DNA of 64,000 nucleotides from Dinoroseobacter sp965279125 (GCA_965279125.1 CBDIHL010000044.1:62001-126000); one strand, 5' to 3'; positions 42,073 through 51,679 are shown, counted from the first letter of the stretch. A program made the numbers and translations. Notes: a model not told the origin generated them from the sequence alone.

Positions 42073-42945
42073 ATTCCGGCGCTTCACACCGCCTGGACAA
42101 CAAAAGACGGCGCGGTCGGTGGGACTGCGCCCGACGACGCCTCTTTCGCGTGGTGGAGTTTCAGCAAAACCATCCTCGCGATCTGCGCGCTGCGCTTGGT
42201 TCATGAGGGGCGGCTTGCGCTAGACACGCCCCTGCCCGGCAAACCCTACAGCTTGCGCCACCTCCTTCAACATCGCAGCGGCGTGCCCGATTACGGCGGT
42301 CTGCCCGCGTATCACCGGGCCGTCGAGGCGGGCGAGCGGGCGTGGAGCCGCACGGACCTCTTAGCCGCCGTCCGCCCCGATCAGCTGCTTTTTGCGCCGG
42401 ACGAGGGGTGGGCCTATTCCAATGTCGGCTCGCTTTTCGTGCGCGAGGCGGTGGAGGCACAGTGGGGTGACTACGCCTCTGTTATCGCGCGTAATTTCCC
42501 GGAGGCGGGATTTCGCCTTGCCCAGACGCTCGGCGATTTCGAGGGACTGCATAAGGATGTCGCGCTGCGCTACGATCCGGCTTGGGTCTACCACGGTTGC
42601 ATGATCGGGACCGCGCGGGCGGCTGCGCAGGTCTTGAGCGATCTGATGGGCGGCACGGTTTTGCCCAAGGCACGGCTGGATGACATGCTGCGCGGCTATC
42701 CCATTCTCGACGCCGCTCCGGGCCGTCCCTTTCGGCGGATCGAGGCTGGTTTGGGGCTGTTTATTGCGCAATACGACGGCCTAGGGCGTGTCGTTGGCCA
42801 TCCCGGCGCAGGCCCCGGCAGCACCTGCGGGGTGTGGCATTTCCCGGACCATCCGCGCGCGCCGACAATTGCGGCGTTCTCAGATGCGGACACCGAGGCC
42901 GTGCCTGAATGGGAGGTTGTGCGGGTTGCGCAAAGCCTTCTTTAA
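42073..42945 (+). CDS. Serine hydrolase (beta-lactamase family), no standard start codon
   Basis: About 290 residues from ATT 42073. SFSKTILA (about 34-41) is the SxxK nucleophile motif, AYSNVGSLF the YxN motif, and HPGAGPGS the HxG-type third motif, so the site is complete. Between the gcrA stop (42067-42069) and SxxK there is no ATG, GTG, TTG or CTG in frame; the first TTG (42196) would remove the catalytic Ser. ATT 42073 followed by CCG GCG CTT is where ATG would be expected. Either ATT starts translation, or a start mutation has weakened the gene. The frame is continuous with gcrA. Confidence 0.65.
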   Translation: MPALHTAWTTKDGAVGGTAPDDASFAWWSFSKTILAICALRLVHEGRLALDTPLPGKPYSLRHLLQHRSGVPDYGGLPAYHRAVEAGERAWSRTDLLAAVRPDQLLFAPDEGWAYSNVGSLFVREAVEAQWGDYASVIARNFPEAGFRLAQTLGDFEGLHKDVALRYDPAWVYHGCMIGTARAAAQVLSDLMGGTVLPKARLDDMLRGYPILDAAPGRPFRRIEAGLGLFIAQYDGLGRVVGHPGAGPGSTCGVWHFPDHPRAPTIAAFSDADTEAVPEWEVVRVAQSLL

Positions 42946-43005
42946 TAATGGTATTTTCCAGCGCCACGCATTGTGCCGCCTTTGAGTCGCCAAATCTTAC
43001 ACATG

Positions 43006-43557
43006 TTAACGCTTCGTTAGACCACCGCTCGTAGGGTGATTTTGAACATAGCCGATCTCGTGACACGGCTTGCCTTGGAACGCGGTCGCGACGCGGTGCT
43101 TGCCGGGCAGGCCCAGGCGGTCGGTCAGGCGAATTGACGGGAGATTGCGTGCATCTGAATAGGTTACAACCCGCGCCGCCCCGCTTTGGGCCCAAATCAG
43201 CCGGATCGCGAGGTCCAGCGCGCGCATCGCATGGCCTTGGCCTTGGGAGCTGCGCGCGAGGGTTATGCCAATCTCGACCGTTTGACCGTCCTCGGACGTG
43301 CCCAGCCCCATATCGCCCAGCAGGCGCTGCGGGGCATGAGGATCGACGATGGCGATCTGGCACCAATCGCCGCGCGGGAATAAAGGTGAGGTTTGGCAAT
43401 GGGTTAGAAAGCGGCGCGCTCCGACCGCATCCATTTGCGACCAGCCTTGATAGAGTGCGACTTGCCGGTCGCGCCGATAGGCGAGGAACGCTTGCGTATC
43501 GCAGGGCTTCAGGCGGCGCAGCATCGTGCGGCCTTGGACACCGAGGCTGCGCATCAA
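43006..43557 (-). CDS. GNAT family N-acetyltransferase (RimJ/RimL-like)
   Basis: 183 residues. TMLRRLKPCDTQAFLAYRRD at the start, GDMGLGTSEDGQTVEIGITL (strand 4), then SSQGQGHAMRALDLAIRLIW, matching the Acetyltransf_3 branch that acts on ribosomal proteins or aminoglycosides. Its start overlaps the VOC gene by 4 bp. The substrate is unknown. Confidence 0.8.
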   Translation of the reverse strand: MMRSLGVQGRTMLRRLKPCDTQAFLAYRRDRQVALYQGWSQMDAVGARRFLTHCQTSPLFPRGDWCQIAIVDPHAPQRLLGDMGLGTSEDGQTVEIGITLARSSQGQGHAMRALDLAIRLIWAQSGAARVVTYSDARNLPSIRLTDRLGLPGKHRVATAFQGKPCHEIGYVQNHPTSGGLTKR

Positions 43558-43934
43558 GGCCGTCCCAACAAGTCCCAGCGATTGCCAAACGGGTCGCGAA
43601 AGACGGCGACAGAGCCATAGGTCTCGTGCCGCGGTGCCTCCTCGAACTGTACGCCTGCTTCGGTAAAAGCCTTGTAATCGCGGGCGAAATCATCGCTTTC
43701 CAGAAAGAAGCCGACGCGCCCGCCTGTCTGGTTGCCGATGGCGGCCACTTGCGGTTCACCCTTGGCTTGCGCGAGCAAGATCGACACGCCCCCGCCTTTG
43801 GGTCGCACCAAGACCCAGCGCTTGCCGCCGCCTTGGTCGGTGTCCTCGACCAGCTCAAAACCCAGCTTGCCCACGTAAAACGCGATGCCCGCGTCGTAAT
43901 CCGGCACCACAATCGCGAAGGCCCCGATCTGCAT
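43554..43934 (-). CDS. VOC/glyoxalase superfamily protein
   Basis: 126 residues with two betaalphabetabetabeta units: AFAIVVPDYDAGIAFYVGKL and GFELVED, then GRVGFFLESDDFARDYKAF and VAVFRDPFGNRWDLLG, the latter a near-universal VOC signature with Asp-Pro-x-Gly-Asn-x. Could be a metal-dependent lyase, dioxygenase or resistance protein. It is coupled to the GNAT gene (4-bp overlap) and begins at the last base of the AsmA-like stop. Confidence 0.85.
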   Translation of the reverse strand: MQIGAFAIVVPDYDAGIAFYVGKLGFELVEDTDQGGGKRWVLVRPKGGGVSILLAQAKGEPQVAAIGNQTGGRVGFFLESDDFARDYKAFTEAGVQFEEAPRHETYGSVAVFRDPFGNRWDLLGRP

Positions 43935-45967
43935 CAGTTGCCGCCCAAAAGACGGCCAAGCCCTTCGCGCAATTGGTCTTCCACTTGATTGCGCAACTCG
44001 TCAGCCTGCTGGTCCACACGGTCGCGCACCGCTTGTTCCACATTGCCGCCTGCCGCGTCCACATCGACGCCCAGTTCGCGTTGGAGGGCCTCTTCGGCGC
44101 GCTCGCGCACTTCGCGTTCCAGTGCTTCGCGTTCCTCGGCAAGGTTCTGGTTCACCAGCCCCTCAAGGTCTGGCCGGAAGCTGAGGTCGCGCCAGGGCCC
44201 CTCGATAATGACCGGAATGGCGATGCCTGCACCGCCGGTTTGCGCGACCGGCGTGAAGCGGTAGTTCATCGACTGGCTGCCGATATCGACGGTGCCTTGC
44301 CCAGTCGCCTTCACCAAAGGCGCATCGAACACGAGGTCGGAATTGCTGGCCACGCCATTTGCAATAGCCGCCGTCGCAGTGATGCCATTGAACACAGTCT
44401 TGGACCCCTCGCCCCGAAACGATGCATCGAAATTGCGGAGCATCCCGGCGAGATCGAGGCCAAGAAGCTCGCCCTGCCCGACAGCGACCGACGCACTGCC
44501 CGACAGCGAACGCATCAGCGCATCCATCGAGTTGCCCACCGCCAGATATTGCAGCCCCACATTCGCAGTCCCGATCAGACGGTCCTGATCGGCGAGGTCT
44601 TGCAGCAAGGGTTGCAACGCCACGCCGTTCGCGCGGATGTTACCGCCCAGCGACAGCCCGCCGCGCCCGTTCACGACCACCTCGCCCGTGATGGACCCAT
44701 TATAGGCAGAGACCTGCCGCAAGGTTGTCACGAGGCGGGACCGATCCAACACGGCGGTGGCATCAATCGCCCCCAAGCGCACCACACCAAGGTTCAGCGA
44801 TTGGGCGCTCACGGCGATATTGGCATTGGCCGCCGCAAGGCCCGACACGTCGATATTCGTACGCGGCCAACCGCTTGTGGTCACGGCGGGTGCTGTTCCG
44901 CCGCCCGTGGACGCCGCACCGCCGGAGGTTAGCGACGAGAAATCGAGCGCGCCGCCGGTAATGCGCGCGGTCAGGTTAATCGGAGCGCCCAACGCCAGAT
45001 CCGCTTCCAGCGCAAGTGCGTTGCCGCCAAGCGTGGCTGTTGCATTGCGCAAGAACACGGCCCCCGCGCCATCCGGCGTCAAGGTGACGTCGCCTGCAAA
45101 GGCCAGATTGCGTCCCAGATTGCCGGGCAGGCTAGGGGTTGGCTGGCCAATCAGGTTGAACACCGGATCAAGACGCGGTGCTTGCAGCCGGGCCGCGCCA
45201 TCCAATGTCAAGGGAGACAGCCCGGCGCGCCCGTCAAAGGACAGATCGACATCGCCGATTGTGGTGGCCAGCGCGATCGCCTCAACTTGCCCCGAGATCA
45301 TGCGGTTGAGGTCGCCGGACCCCGCCTCGAAGGTCAAGGCTTGGCCGTTGACCTGCGCGTCGCCAGATAGCTGCGCGCGGCCCGTATCGCCATCCAGCGC
45401 GACGGTCAGATCAAGCTGCGTGATCGACACCGATTGTCCGCTGAGCGCGTCTGTAAATTGCACCGACGCATCGCTCAGCACACCCCGCGCGAGGCTGATC
45501 CGCGACAGCCCGCTTGACGCTGCCTGCGCAGGTTGCTGCGATTGGCCGTCCGTCGTGGTGGCGGCAGGTTCGGACGCGGCGGCTGTTTCAAACTGCCAAT
45601 TCGCGCGCCCATCAGCACGCCGCTCCAGCAAGACGCGCGGAGAGGTGATCACGACCTCCTCGATCTCGATGCTGCCGGACAACAGTGGTATCAATTGGAC
45701 GCCAACCGATAGCTGCTCGGCAGTCAACATCGGGCCTGCCTCGGACCAATCGGCATTGGCCAGCGCGATGCCACCCGCGCGCACCCCGAGCACCGGGTAG
45801 ATCGTTGGGCTGACCTCACCCGAGATCGTCAAACTGCGGCCCGTGGCTGCGGAGAACTGCTCGGTGACCATCCGGGCGATCCGCTCGGACGGGATGATGA
45901 ACAAGGCCGCCACCGCGAGCACGACGACCGCCACGATCACCCCAAGAATTCGGAAAACCCACCGCAT
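43934..45967 (-). CDS. AsmA family inner-membrane protein
   Basis: 677 residues. One N-terminal helix (about 5-26, FRILGVIVAVVVLAVAALFI) and then a long predicted beta-rich periplasmic domain with the AsmA signature near the start (SGEVSPTIYPVLGVRAGGIAL) and the C-terminal AsmA_2-type region (LLGLDLAGMLRNFDASFRGE, DLVFDAPLVKATGQG). AsmA-like proteins bridge the envelope and are linked to lipid transport to the outer membrane. It heads a run with the VOC and GNAT genes. Confidence 0.88.
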   Translation of the reverse strand: MRWVFRILGVIVAVVVLAVAALFIIPSERIARMVTEQFSAATGRSLTISGEVSPTIYPVLGVRAGGIALANADWSEAGPMLTAEQLSVGVQLIPLLSGSIEIEEVVITSPRVLLERRADGRANWQFETAAASEPAATTTDGQSQQPAQAASSGLSRISLARGVLSDASVQFTDALSGQSVSITQLDLTVALDGDTGRAQLSGDAQVNGQALTFEAGSGDLNRMISGQVEAIALATTIGDVDLSFDGRAGLSPLTLDGAARLQAPRLDPVFNLIGQPTPSLPGNLGRNLAFAGDVTLTPDGAGAVFLRNATATLGGNALALEADLALGAPINLTARITGGALDFSSLTSGGAASTGGGTAPAVTTSGWPRTNIDVSGLAAANANIAVSAQSLNLGVVRLGAIDATAVLDRSRLVTTLRQVSAYNGSITGEVVVNGRGGLSLGGNIRANGVALQPLLQDLADQDRLIGTANVGLQYLAVGNSMDALMRSLSGSASVAVGQGELLGLDLAGMLRNFDASFRGEGSKTVFNGITATAAIANGVASNSDLVFDAPLVKATGQGTVDIGSQSMNYRFTPVAQTGGAGIAIPVIIEGPWRDLSFRPDLEGLVNQNLAEEREALEREVRERAEEALQRELGVDVDAAGGNVEQAVRDRVDQQADELRNQVEDQLREGLGRLLGGN

Positions 45968-46195
45968 GTTGCGCCCCTTTTATGTGCACGTTGAAGGGTA
46001 TCAGCCGCCTGCGCGCGGCAAAAGTGGGAAATCTGAGGGGATTTGGTCGAAAGGCTGCGAAAAATGCAGGGCGAGCACTTGATCCAAGCGAGAGAGGTTT
46101 GCCATAAAGCTCTGGTTGTAAAGAGAATTGCGTGGCCCGAGTCGGATTTGCGCGTCTGTATCGTCGAAAATCGAGACTTAGTGAAAGATCGCCCC

Positions 46196-47419
46196 ATGCA
46201 CAGACCCTTTGAACTGATCCGCCCGAAACGCTTTGCGACCGCCCTCGCCTTTGGGCTTGCGGCGATAACGGCTGCTGTCGTGCCCAGCGGGCCTGCGCAG
46301 GCACAAGCCGTCAACCACACCTGTGCATCGGTCGGCACCCATTCCTTTCGCAATGACGCCCCTATCCTAAACCTGACGCTGAGCATTGGGGATGTTGTTA
46401 ACGTGGCGGTCGAAGACTTCATCGGCACCGTCAAGGTCACCACGCCCAGCGCCGTGATCACCACCCCCGCCCAGCCCTTTACGCTGACGGCAACGGAGAA
46501 CGGCGTCTACGTCTTTGCTCAGCAAGCAGGTGGCGCGCTAATTTCTTGCCCTGCACCAGCCGCAGGCAGCGCCTTCATCGACACCCAGACCACCGCCGTC
46601 CAGACCGCCACCTCGCGCAACACCCAAGCGCGCCTCAATGGCAATGGCCCGAACAACCAGGTCACCCAGAACAGCGTCTTCCTGTCGACCTCGAACCTGC
46701 CCGGCGCACAAAGCCAGTTTGGCCAGCCCGAGTTGAACGCTTGGGTCTCGCTTGAGGGCCGCAGCCTGAATGGCGCGACCACCGGCAGGACACTGGATTT
46801 GGTCTTGGGCGTGGATCGCCTGATCTCGAGCCGCCTGATCGTCGGCGCGCTTGTGGCCTATGGACGCCAGGACCTGACGGCGGGTGCCACCAACACGCAA
46901 GTGAACTCGCCCTCGGTCGGGGCCTATTTCGCCACGCGCCTGCAAGGCGACTGGCTGGCGGATGGCTATCTATCGCTTGCGCGCCCGGCCTATGATGTCA
47001 ACGGCGCGACCTTTACGGCGAGCCGGGTTTCGGGCTCGTTCGCGATCAGCGGTAATTACGAAGGCTTTGGCCTCGATATCGCGCCCTTTGCCAAGCTGAA
47101 CGGCTACCGCGAGGCGCAACCTGCCTATGGTGCCGTAGCCGCCAACGATATCACGCGGTTGAACACGTCTGTGGGCGCGCGCCTGTCGCCCCTTGCAGCA
47201 TTCGACAGCGGGGTGTTGCCCTATATCAGCGTGGCGGTTGATTACGGCATGACCGACAGCACCGCGGGTGGGCGCGACACGTATTGGGCCCCACGTTTGG
47301 GCGCGGGTTTCTCGACAGCGCTTGCTGGCGGGTTCCTGAGCATTGACGTGGATGCGGGCCGGATCCGGTCGAATGTCACCGATCTGGGGCTGCGCGCGAC
47401 CTATGAGATGAGCTTCTAA
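46196..47419 (+). CDS. Autotransporter-like outer-membrane barrel protein 1
   Basis: 407 residues. A long signal peptide (RFATALAFGLAAITAAVVPS, then GPAQA) is followed by a short passenger of about 110 residues with two cysteines (HTCASVG and LISCPAPA) and then a barrel of about 230 residues. The linker contains VFLSTSNLPGAQSQFGQP and NAWVSLEGRSL, almost identical in the second paralogue. It ends LRATYEMSF, with the terminal Phe used by the BAM complex. ATG 46196 is chosen for the signal peptide; a GTG lies at 46181. It is followed by a perfect terminator. Confidence 0.75.
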   Translation: MHRPFELIRPKRFATALAFGLAAITAAVVPSGPAQAQAVNHTCASVGTHSFRNDAPILNLTLSIGDVVNVAVEDFIGTVKVTTPSAVITTPAQPFTLTATENGVYVFAQQAGGALISCPAPAAGSAFIDTQTTAVQTATSRNTQARLNGNGPNNQVTQNSVFLSTSNLPGAQSQFGQPELNAWVSLEGRSLNGATTGRTLDLVLGVDRLISSRLIVGALVAYGRQDLTAGATNTQVNSPSVGAYFATRLQGDWLADGYLSLARPAYDVNGATFTASRVSGSFAISGNYEGFGLDIAPFAKLNGYREAQPAYGAVAANDITRLNTSVGARLSPLAAFDSGVLPYISVAVDYGMTDSTAGGRDTYWAPRLGAGFSTALAGGFLSIDVDAGRIRSNVTDLGLRATYEMSF

Positions 47420-47443
47420 AGCGGCTCTCAAAGACCTGAGATT

Positions 47444-47464
47444 GGGCCCTTCGGGGCCCTTTTT
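47444..47464 (+). terminator. Intrinsic terminator of barrel gene 1
   Basis: GGGCCC-TTCG-GGGCCC followed by TTTTT: a perfect 6-bp stem with a stable UUCG tetraloop and U-tract, 24 bp after the stop codon. Confidence 0.9.
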
Positions 47465-47467
47465 CGT

Positions 47468-48856
47468 TCAGGGCAGCGGTACCGATTGTGCATGCTGGAA
47501 CAGGTTGTCCGGATCATAACGCGCCTTGATCGCCTGCAATCGCGGTAGGTTCGCCCCCCAGTAGCGCCGCGCGTAATCGTCCAAGTCACGGTCGGGGTAA
47601 TTCACATATGCCATCTCATTGGCATCCACGGCAGTGATCGCCTGAAGCGCGCGCATCCAGTCCAGTTGCGCCGCACGCGGCGAGCGGTCATCAAGCCGCA
47701 GTTCGTATTGCGCGGTCATCAAGGTGGTCCCACGATGGGGAAAGGCGGTGTCGGACACGGACGGTCCGTCCACCGTCCCCCCGAGCAGATCGAGGTTAAC
47801 CGAAAGCCCCTGATCCGGCCGCTGCGCCAGCGCCGTCAGGACTTGCAGCCAGCGCCCGGGCGCAGTGGGACGGGTTTGCAGGTTGGCCACAAGTTTGGTG
47901 TCAAAGCTTGGGTTATAGTCGCGCGGCCAGATCGCCTCGGCCACCTCATAGGGTGGCAGGATGTTGATGATCGGGTCGAGGCTCGGCGGCGCGATGTCGT
48001 GCATCATGCGCGCGGCGGGGATGGCTTGATCCTCGCCCACAACCGAATGCAGCAACATACGAGCCTGCACGAGCCCGTTTTGCAAAGCGCGCAAAAACAT
48101 CACCGACCCGATCCCGTTCGGCAAGGTTGCCGCGCGGCGCTGCCATTCGGTGACCACGGGGGCGACGACCTCGGGCGTGCTTTCCCAGAACATCTGGATA
48201 TAGATCACGCGGGTGACAGCGCGCAGACGGAAGGTGAAGTCGGTGACGATCCCGAAACTGCCGGACCCACCGCCGCGCAAGGCCCAGAACAGATCGGGGT
48301 GGCTGTCGGCACTCGCAGTCACGGCGCGGCCACCCGCCAGCACAACGCGCGCGGCCTCTAGGTGATCGGAGGCGGTGCCGAAGGCGCGGGCATAAAGGCC
48401 AAGACCGCCACCGCCGATATGCCCGCCGATGCCGACGCCTTGGCAAAACCCGGCAGGCAGCACGCGGCCACGCGGCCCGGTGACGGCATTTACGTCGCCA
48501 ATCCGCGCGCCGGGGCCGACGCGGAGGCGGTCGGGGCCGATCATCTCGACATGGTTGAGCGGACCAAGGTTCAGAACGGTCTGGCGGTGCTGCGACAACC
48601 CCTCGAAGCAATGACCGCCCGAGCGGAGGGAAAAGCCGCCGCCAGAGGCGCGCGCGGAAGCAAGCGCGTCGCGGGCAGCCTTCTCAGAAGCCACAGGCAC
48701 AATGCGAGACGCTGCAATGTGAGTGCGCGTGTTAAAGGCCCACGGATGGGCCGCGTTAGGTGTCTGCGCAAGGCCAGCGCTCGTCCAACCGCCCAACACC
48801 GTGGCAGCACCCGTGGCCAAAACATCACGACGATTCAGAAGTGTAGACCTCAACAT
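47468..48856 (-). CDS. FAD-dependent oxidoreductase, berberine-bridge (bicovalent) type
   Basis: 462 residues. A twin-arginine-type signal (LNRRDVLATGAATVLGG, cleavage near AGLAQ) is followed by a PP-loop FAD domain. H82 in RSGGHCFEG and C138 in AGFCQGVGIGGH are the two residues that tether FAD covalently in BBE-like enzymes; GGGGLGLYARAFG follows. The C-terminal BBE segment YVNYPDRDLDDYARRYWG and YDPDNLFQH is present. It probably oxidises an alcohol, sugar or phenolic substrate in the periplasm after Tat export. It lies between the two barrel paralogues, divergent from the second. Confidence 0.85.
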   Translation of the reverse strand: MLRSTLLNRRDVLATGAATVLGGWTSAGLAQTPNAAHPWAFNTRTHIAASRIVPVASEKAARDALASARASGGGFSLRSGGHCFEGLSQHRQTVLNLGPLNHVEMIGPDRLRVGPGARIGDVNAVTGPRGRVLPAGFCQGVGIGGHIGGGGLGLYARAFGTASDHLEAARVVLAGGRAVTASADSHPDLFWALRGGGSGSFGIVTDFTFRLRAVTRVIYIQMFWESTPEVVAPVVTEWQRRAATLPNGIGSVMFLRALQNGLVQARMLLHSVVGEDQAIPAARMMHDIAPPSLDPIINILPPYEVAEAIWPRDYNPSFDTKLVANLQTRPTAPGRWLQVLTALAQRPDQGLSVNLDLLGGTVDGPSVSDTAFPHRGTTLMTAQYELRLDDRSPRAAQLDWMRALQAITAVDANEMAYVNYPDRDLDDYARRYWGANLPRLQAIKARYDPDNLFQHAQSVPLP

Positions 48857-48955
48857 ATGCCTCCTTGCAGGCGGGAACGGAGCCTATGTAGCTTATCCAC
48901 AAGCCCGCCACTGCGGGGGCACAGCATTCACCAGTTAGCAGAAACGGTCCAGACC

Positions 48956-50239
48956 ATGATGAAACACGTCGTTCGATCCCTTGCCATTGGCGCGATTGCC
49001 ACATCTACTTTCGTCCTCGGTACCATCCTGCCAGACCGTGCCCTCGCGGGGGGTGCCGCCTTTCCGACCCAAACCTGCGCGGCGACCAATGGCTTTGTTT
49101 TGCCCCATGGCGGCAACAATGTGACCATCTTAGCCTCGCCCGGCGACGTATTTACCTTGGCGACCGGCGTCTCTACCGGCCTGCCGGCCTTGCAGCCTAG
49201 CAATGCCTTCTTTCCGGTATTTCCCATTCCCGCCAGTTATACGGTGCCAGCCGGCGCGGTGAGTGTCACATTCCGGTCTGGCGGCGGCGTGGGCGACGGC
49301 TTTGTCAACATTACCTGCGCGTCGTCGGCTGCCGCAGAGGGCGAAACAACCGGTGGCGCGATCACCGAAGCCACGTCCAACATCGGCGCGAACAGCCAGA
49401 CCGACGCCTCCAGCACGGGTGTATCCAACAACACCCAGAACCGTTTGGGCGGCGGGCGTGACAACACCGCGAGCCAGAACCGTGTCTTCCTCAGCACCCA
49501 GAACCTGCCCGGCGCGCAAAGCCAGTTCGGCCAGCCCGACTGGAACGCCTGGATCGCGGCTGAAGGGCGCAGCTATCAAGGCGGCTTTGACGGTTGGAGC
49601 GGCGATGTCGTCGCCGGTGTCGATACGCTGATCTCGAACGACCTGCTGGTCGGTGCGCTTTTGGCTTATGGCCGCGTCGATATCACCAGCGGGGCGACCC
49701 GCTCGGAAGTGACCTCGCTGGCCATCGGTGCCTATTTCGCCAAGCGCTTCGGCGGCGATCTGTTCCTTGACGGTTTCGTGTCGGTCGCGCGGCCTGAGTA
49801 TCAGACGCAAGGGACGACTTTCAATTCCAACCGCGTGTCAGCCTCGATGACGCTGACCGGCAGCTACACCGGCGGGCGCTTCAACGTGACCCCGTTCGGT
49901 AAACTGTCGGGCTACCGCGAAACCTTGCCCGCCTTTTTCGGCACCGGGGGCGCAGTGGCGGCCAACACGGTCAGCAATGTGACCTTGAATGTGGGGGCAA
50001 AGGTGGAGCCGCTCGCCCCGCTCGCAAGTGGCATCCTGCCCTATATCAGCCTGTCGGCGGACGCGGCGTCCAACACCAGCACGCTCGGTGGATCGACCAG
50101 CTTCGTGTCGCCGCGCATCGGTGTCGGTTTCGGCGCGGCCTTGGGCGGCGGCTATCTGAGCGTCGATCTGGATGCAGGCAAAGTGCGCGAGAACGTGCGC
50201 GATATGGGCCTGCGCGCGACCTACGAGTTCACGTTCTAG
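48956..50239 (+). CDS. Autotransporter-like outer-membrane barrel protein 2
   Basis: 427 residues, paralogue of the gene at 46196. A signal peptide (HVVRSLAIGAIATSTFVLG, ending near RALAGG) leads to a passenger of about 120 residues with Cys pairs (TCAATNGF, NITCASS) and then a Thr/Ser-rich linker (TGGAITEATSNIGANSQTDA). The barrel part starts RVFLSTQNLPGAQSQFGQP and ends LRATYEFTF. ATG 48956 precedes the signal peptide; the frame is open far upstream over the oxidase gene but has no plausible start. Its upstream region (48857-48955) is shared with the divergent oxidase. Confidence 0.75.
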   Translation: MMKHVVRSLAIGAIATSTFVLGTILPDRALAGGAAFPTQTCAATNGFVLPHGGNNVTILASPGDVFTLATGVSTGLPALQPSNAFFPVFPIPASYTVPAGAVSVTFRSGGGVGDGFVNITCASSAAAEGETTGGAITEATSNIGANSQTDASSTGVSNNTQNRLGGGRDNTASQNRVFLSTQNLPGAQSQFGQPDWNAWIAAEGRSYQGGFDGWSGDVVAGVDTLISNDLLVGALLAYGRVDITSGATRSEVTSLAIGAYFAKRFGGDLFLDGFVSVARPEYQTQGTTFNSNRVSASMTLTGSYTGGRFNVTPFGKLSGYRETLPAFFGTGGAVAANTVSNVTLNVGAKVEPLAPLASGILPYISLSADAASNTSTLGGSTSFVSPRIGVGFGAALGGGYLSVDLDAGKVRENVRDMGLRATYEFTF

Positions 50240-50296
50240 CGCAGACTGTACCGCAAAGCCTTCCGTCGCTGTCGCCTTGGGACTATAGCGGCGGAT

Positions 50297-51679
50297 ATGG
50301 CACAGAACCCCCCTTCCCTTCGCCCGGACATCGCGCCGAAAATCGTCACCCGCGATGCGCCGCGCCCCGGCCAGCCAACGATTGGCATGGTCTCGCTTGG
50401 CTGCCCCAAAGCGCTGGTCGATAGCGAGCGGATCCTGACGAAACTGCGCGCCGAGGGCTATGCGATCTCGCCGGACTACACCGGGGCGGGGGCGGTGATC
50501 GTCAACACCTGCGGGTTTTTGGACAGTGCGAAGGCCGAAAGCCTCGACGCCATTGGCGAGGCTTTGGCCGAGAACGGCAAGGTTATCGTGACAGGCTGCT
50601 TGGGGGCCGAACCGGAGTATATAACCGGGGCGCATCCGAAGGTTTTGGCCGTCACCGGGCCGCAGCAATACGAGGATGTGCTGGACGCGGTCCATGCCGC
50701 CGTGCCGCCGGACCCTGATCCGTTCGTCGATCTGATCCCGGCGCGGGGCGTGTCGCTGACCCCTCGGCATTACAGCTACCTGAAGATTTCCGAGGGCTGC
50801 AATCACAAGTGCAAGTTCTGCATCATCCCCGATATGCGCGGACGGCTGGTATCGCGGCCAGCCCATGCGGTGCTGCGCGAGGCGGAAAAGCTGGTCGCGG
50901 CGGGCGTTAAGGAATTACTGGTGATTTCGCAGGATACCAGCGCTTACGGCGTGGATATCAAACATGCCGAGGATCGCGGCCACCGGGCCCATATCACGGA
51001 CCTCGCGCGTGACTTGGGGTCTCTGGGCGCGTGGGTGCGCCTGCATTACGTCTATCCCTATCCCCATGTCCGCGACCTGATCCCCCTGATGGCCGACGGT
51101 CTGATCCTGCCCTATCTTGACGTGCCGTTCCAACACGGACACCCTGATGTGCTGCGCCGGATGGCACGGCCGGCGGCCAGCGAAAAGACGCTGGAGCGGA
51201 TCGCTGAGTGGCGTGGGATTTGCCCCGACATGACCATCCGCTCGACCTTCATCGTGGGCTATCCGGGCGAGACGGAGGCGGAGTTTTCGTATCTTCTGGA
51301 TTGGCTTGACGAGGCGCAACTGGACCGTGTGGGTTGTTTTCAATACGAAAACGTCGCGGGCGCGCGGTCAGCGGATTTGCCGGATCATGTTGCGCCCGAG
51401 GTCAAGCAGGAGCGCTGGGAGCGGTTCATGGAGAAGGCGCAAGCCATCTCCGAGGCGAAGCTCGCGGCAAAGGTCGGGCAGCGGATGGAGGTCCTCGTGG
51501 ACGAGATTGACGAGGACGGGATCGCGACCTGCCGCACGAAAGCCGATGCGCCCGAGATCGATGGGAACCTGTTTATCGATGAGGGGACCGAAGGGTTGAG
51601 CGTCGGAGATCTGGTCGAGGTCGAGGTGGACGAGGCGGGGGAATATGATTTGTGGGGAAAACCTGTTACAGAGACCTGA
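50297..51679 (+). CDS. rimO: Ribosomal protein S12 methylthiotransferase RimO
   Basis: 460 residues. It installs the beta-methylthio group on Asp89 of S12. The UPF0004 domain starts GMVSLGCPKALVDSE, the radical-SAM cluster is C168, C172 and C175 (CNHKCKFC), and the TRAM domain closes the protein (GQRMEVLVDEIDEDG). The N-terminal lead of about 30 residues before GMVSLGCPK is slightly long. The following low-G+C gene overlaps its stop by one base (TGATG). Confidence 0.96.
   Translation: MAQNPPSLRPDIAPKIVTRDAPRPGQPTIGMVSLGCPKALVDSERILTKLRAEGYAISPDYTGAGAVIVNTCGFLDSAKAESLDAIGEALAENGKVIVTGCLGAEPEYITGAHPKVLAVTGPQQYEDVLDAVHAAVPPDPDPFVDLIPARGVSLTPRHYSYLKISEGCNHKCKFCIIPDMRGRLVSRPAHAVLREAEKLVAAGVKELLVISQDTSAYGVDIKHAEDRGHRAHITDLARDLGSLGAWVRLHYVYPYPHVRDLIPLMADGLILPYLDVPFQHGHPDVLRRMARPAASEKTLERIAEWRGICPDMTIRSTFIVGYPGETEAEFSYLLDWLDEAQLDRVGCFQYENVAGARSADLPDHVAPEVKQERWERFMEKAQAISEAKLAAKVGQRMEVLVDEIDEDGIATCRTKADAPEIDGNLFIDEGTEGLSVGDLVEVEVDEAGEYDLWGKPVTET

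Noticed and set aside
48362..48955. 198-codon upstream extension of barrel gene 2
   Set aside because: It lies antisense to the oxidase, and a clear signal peptide starts at 48956.
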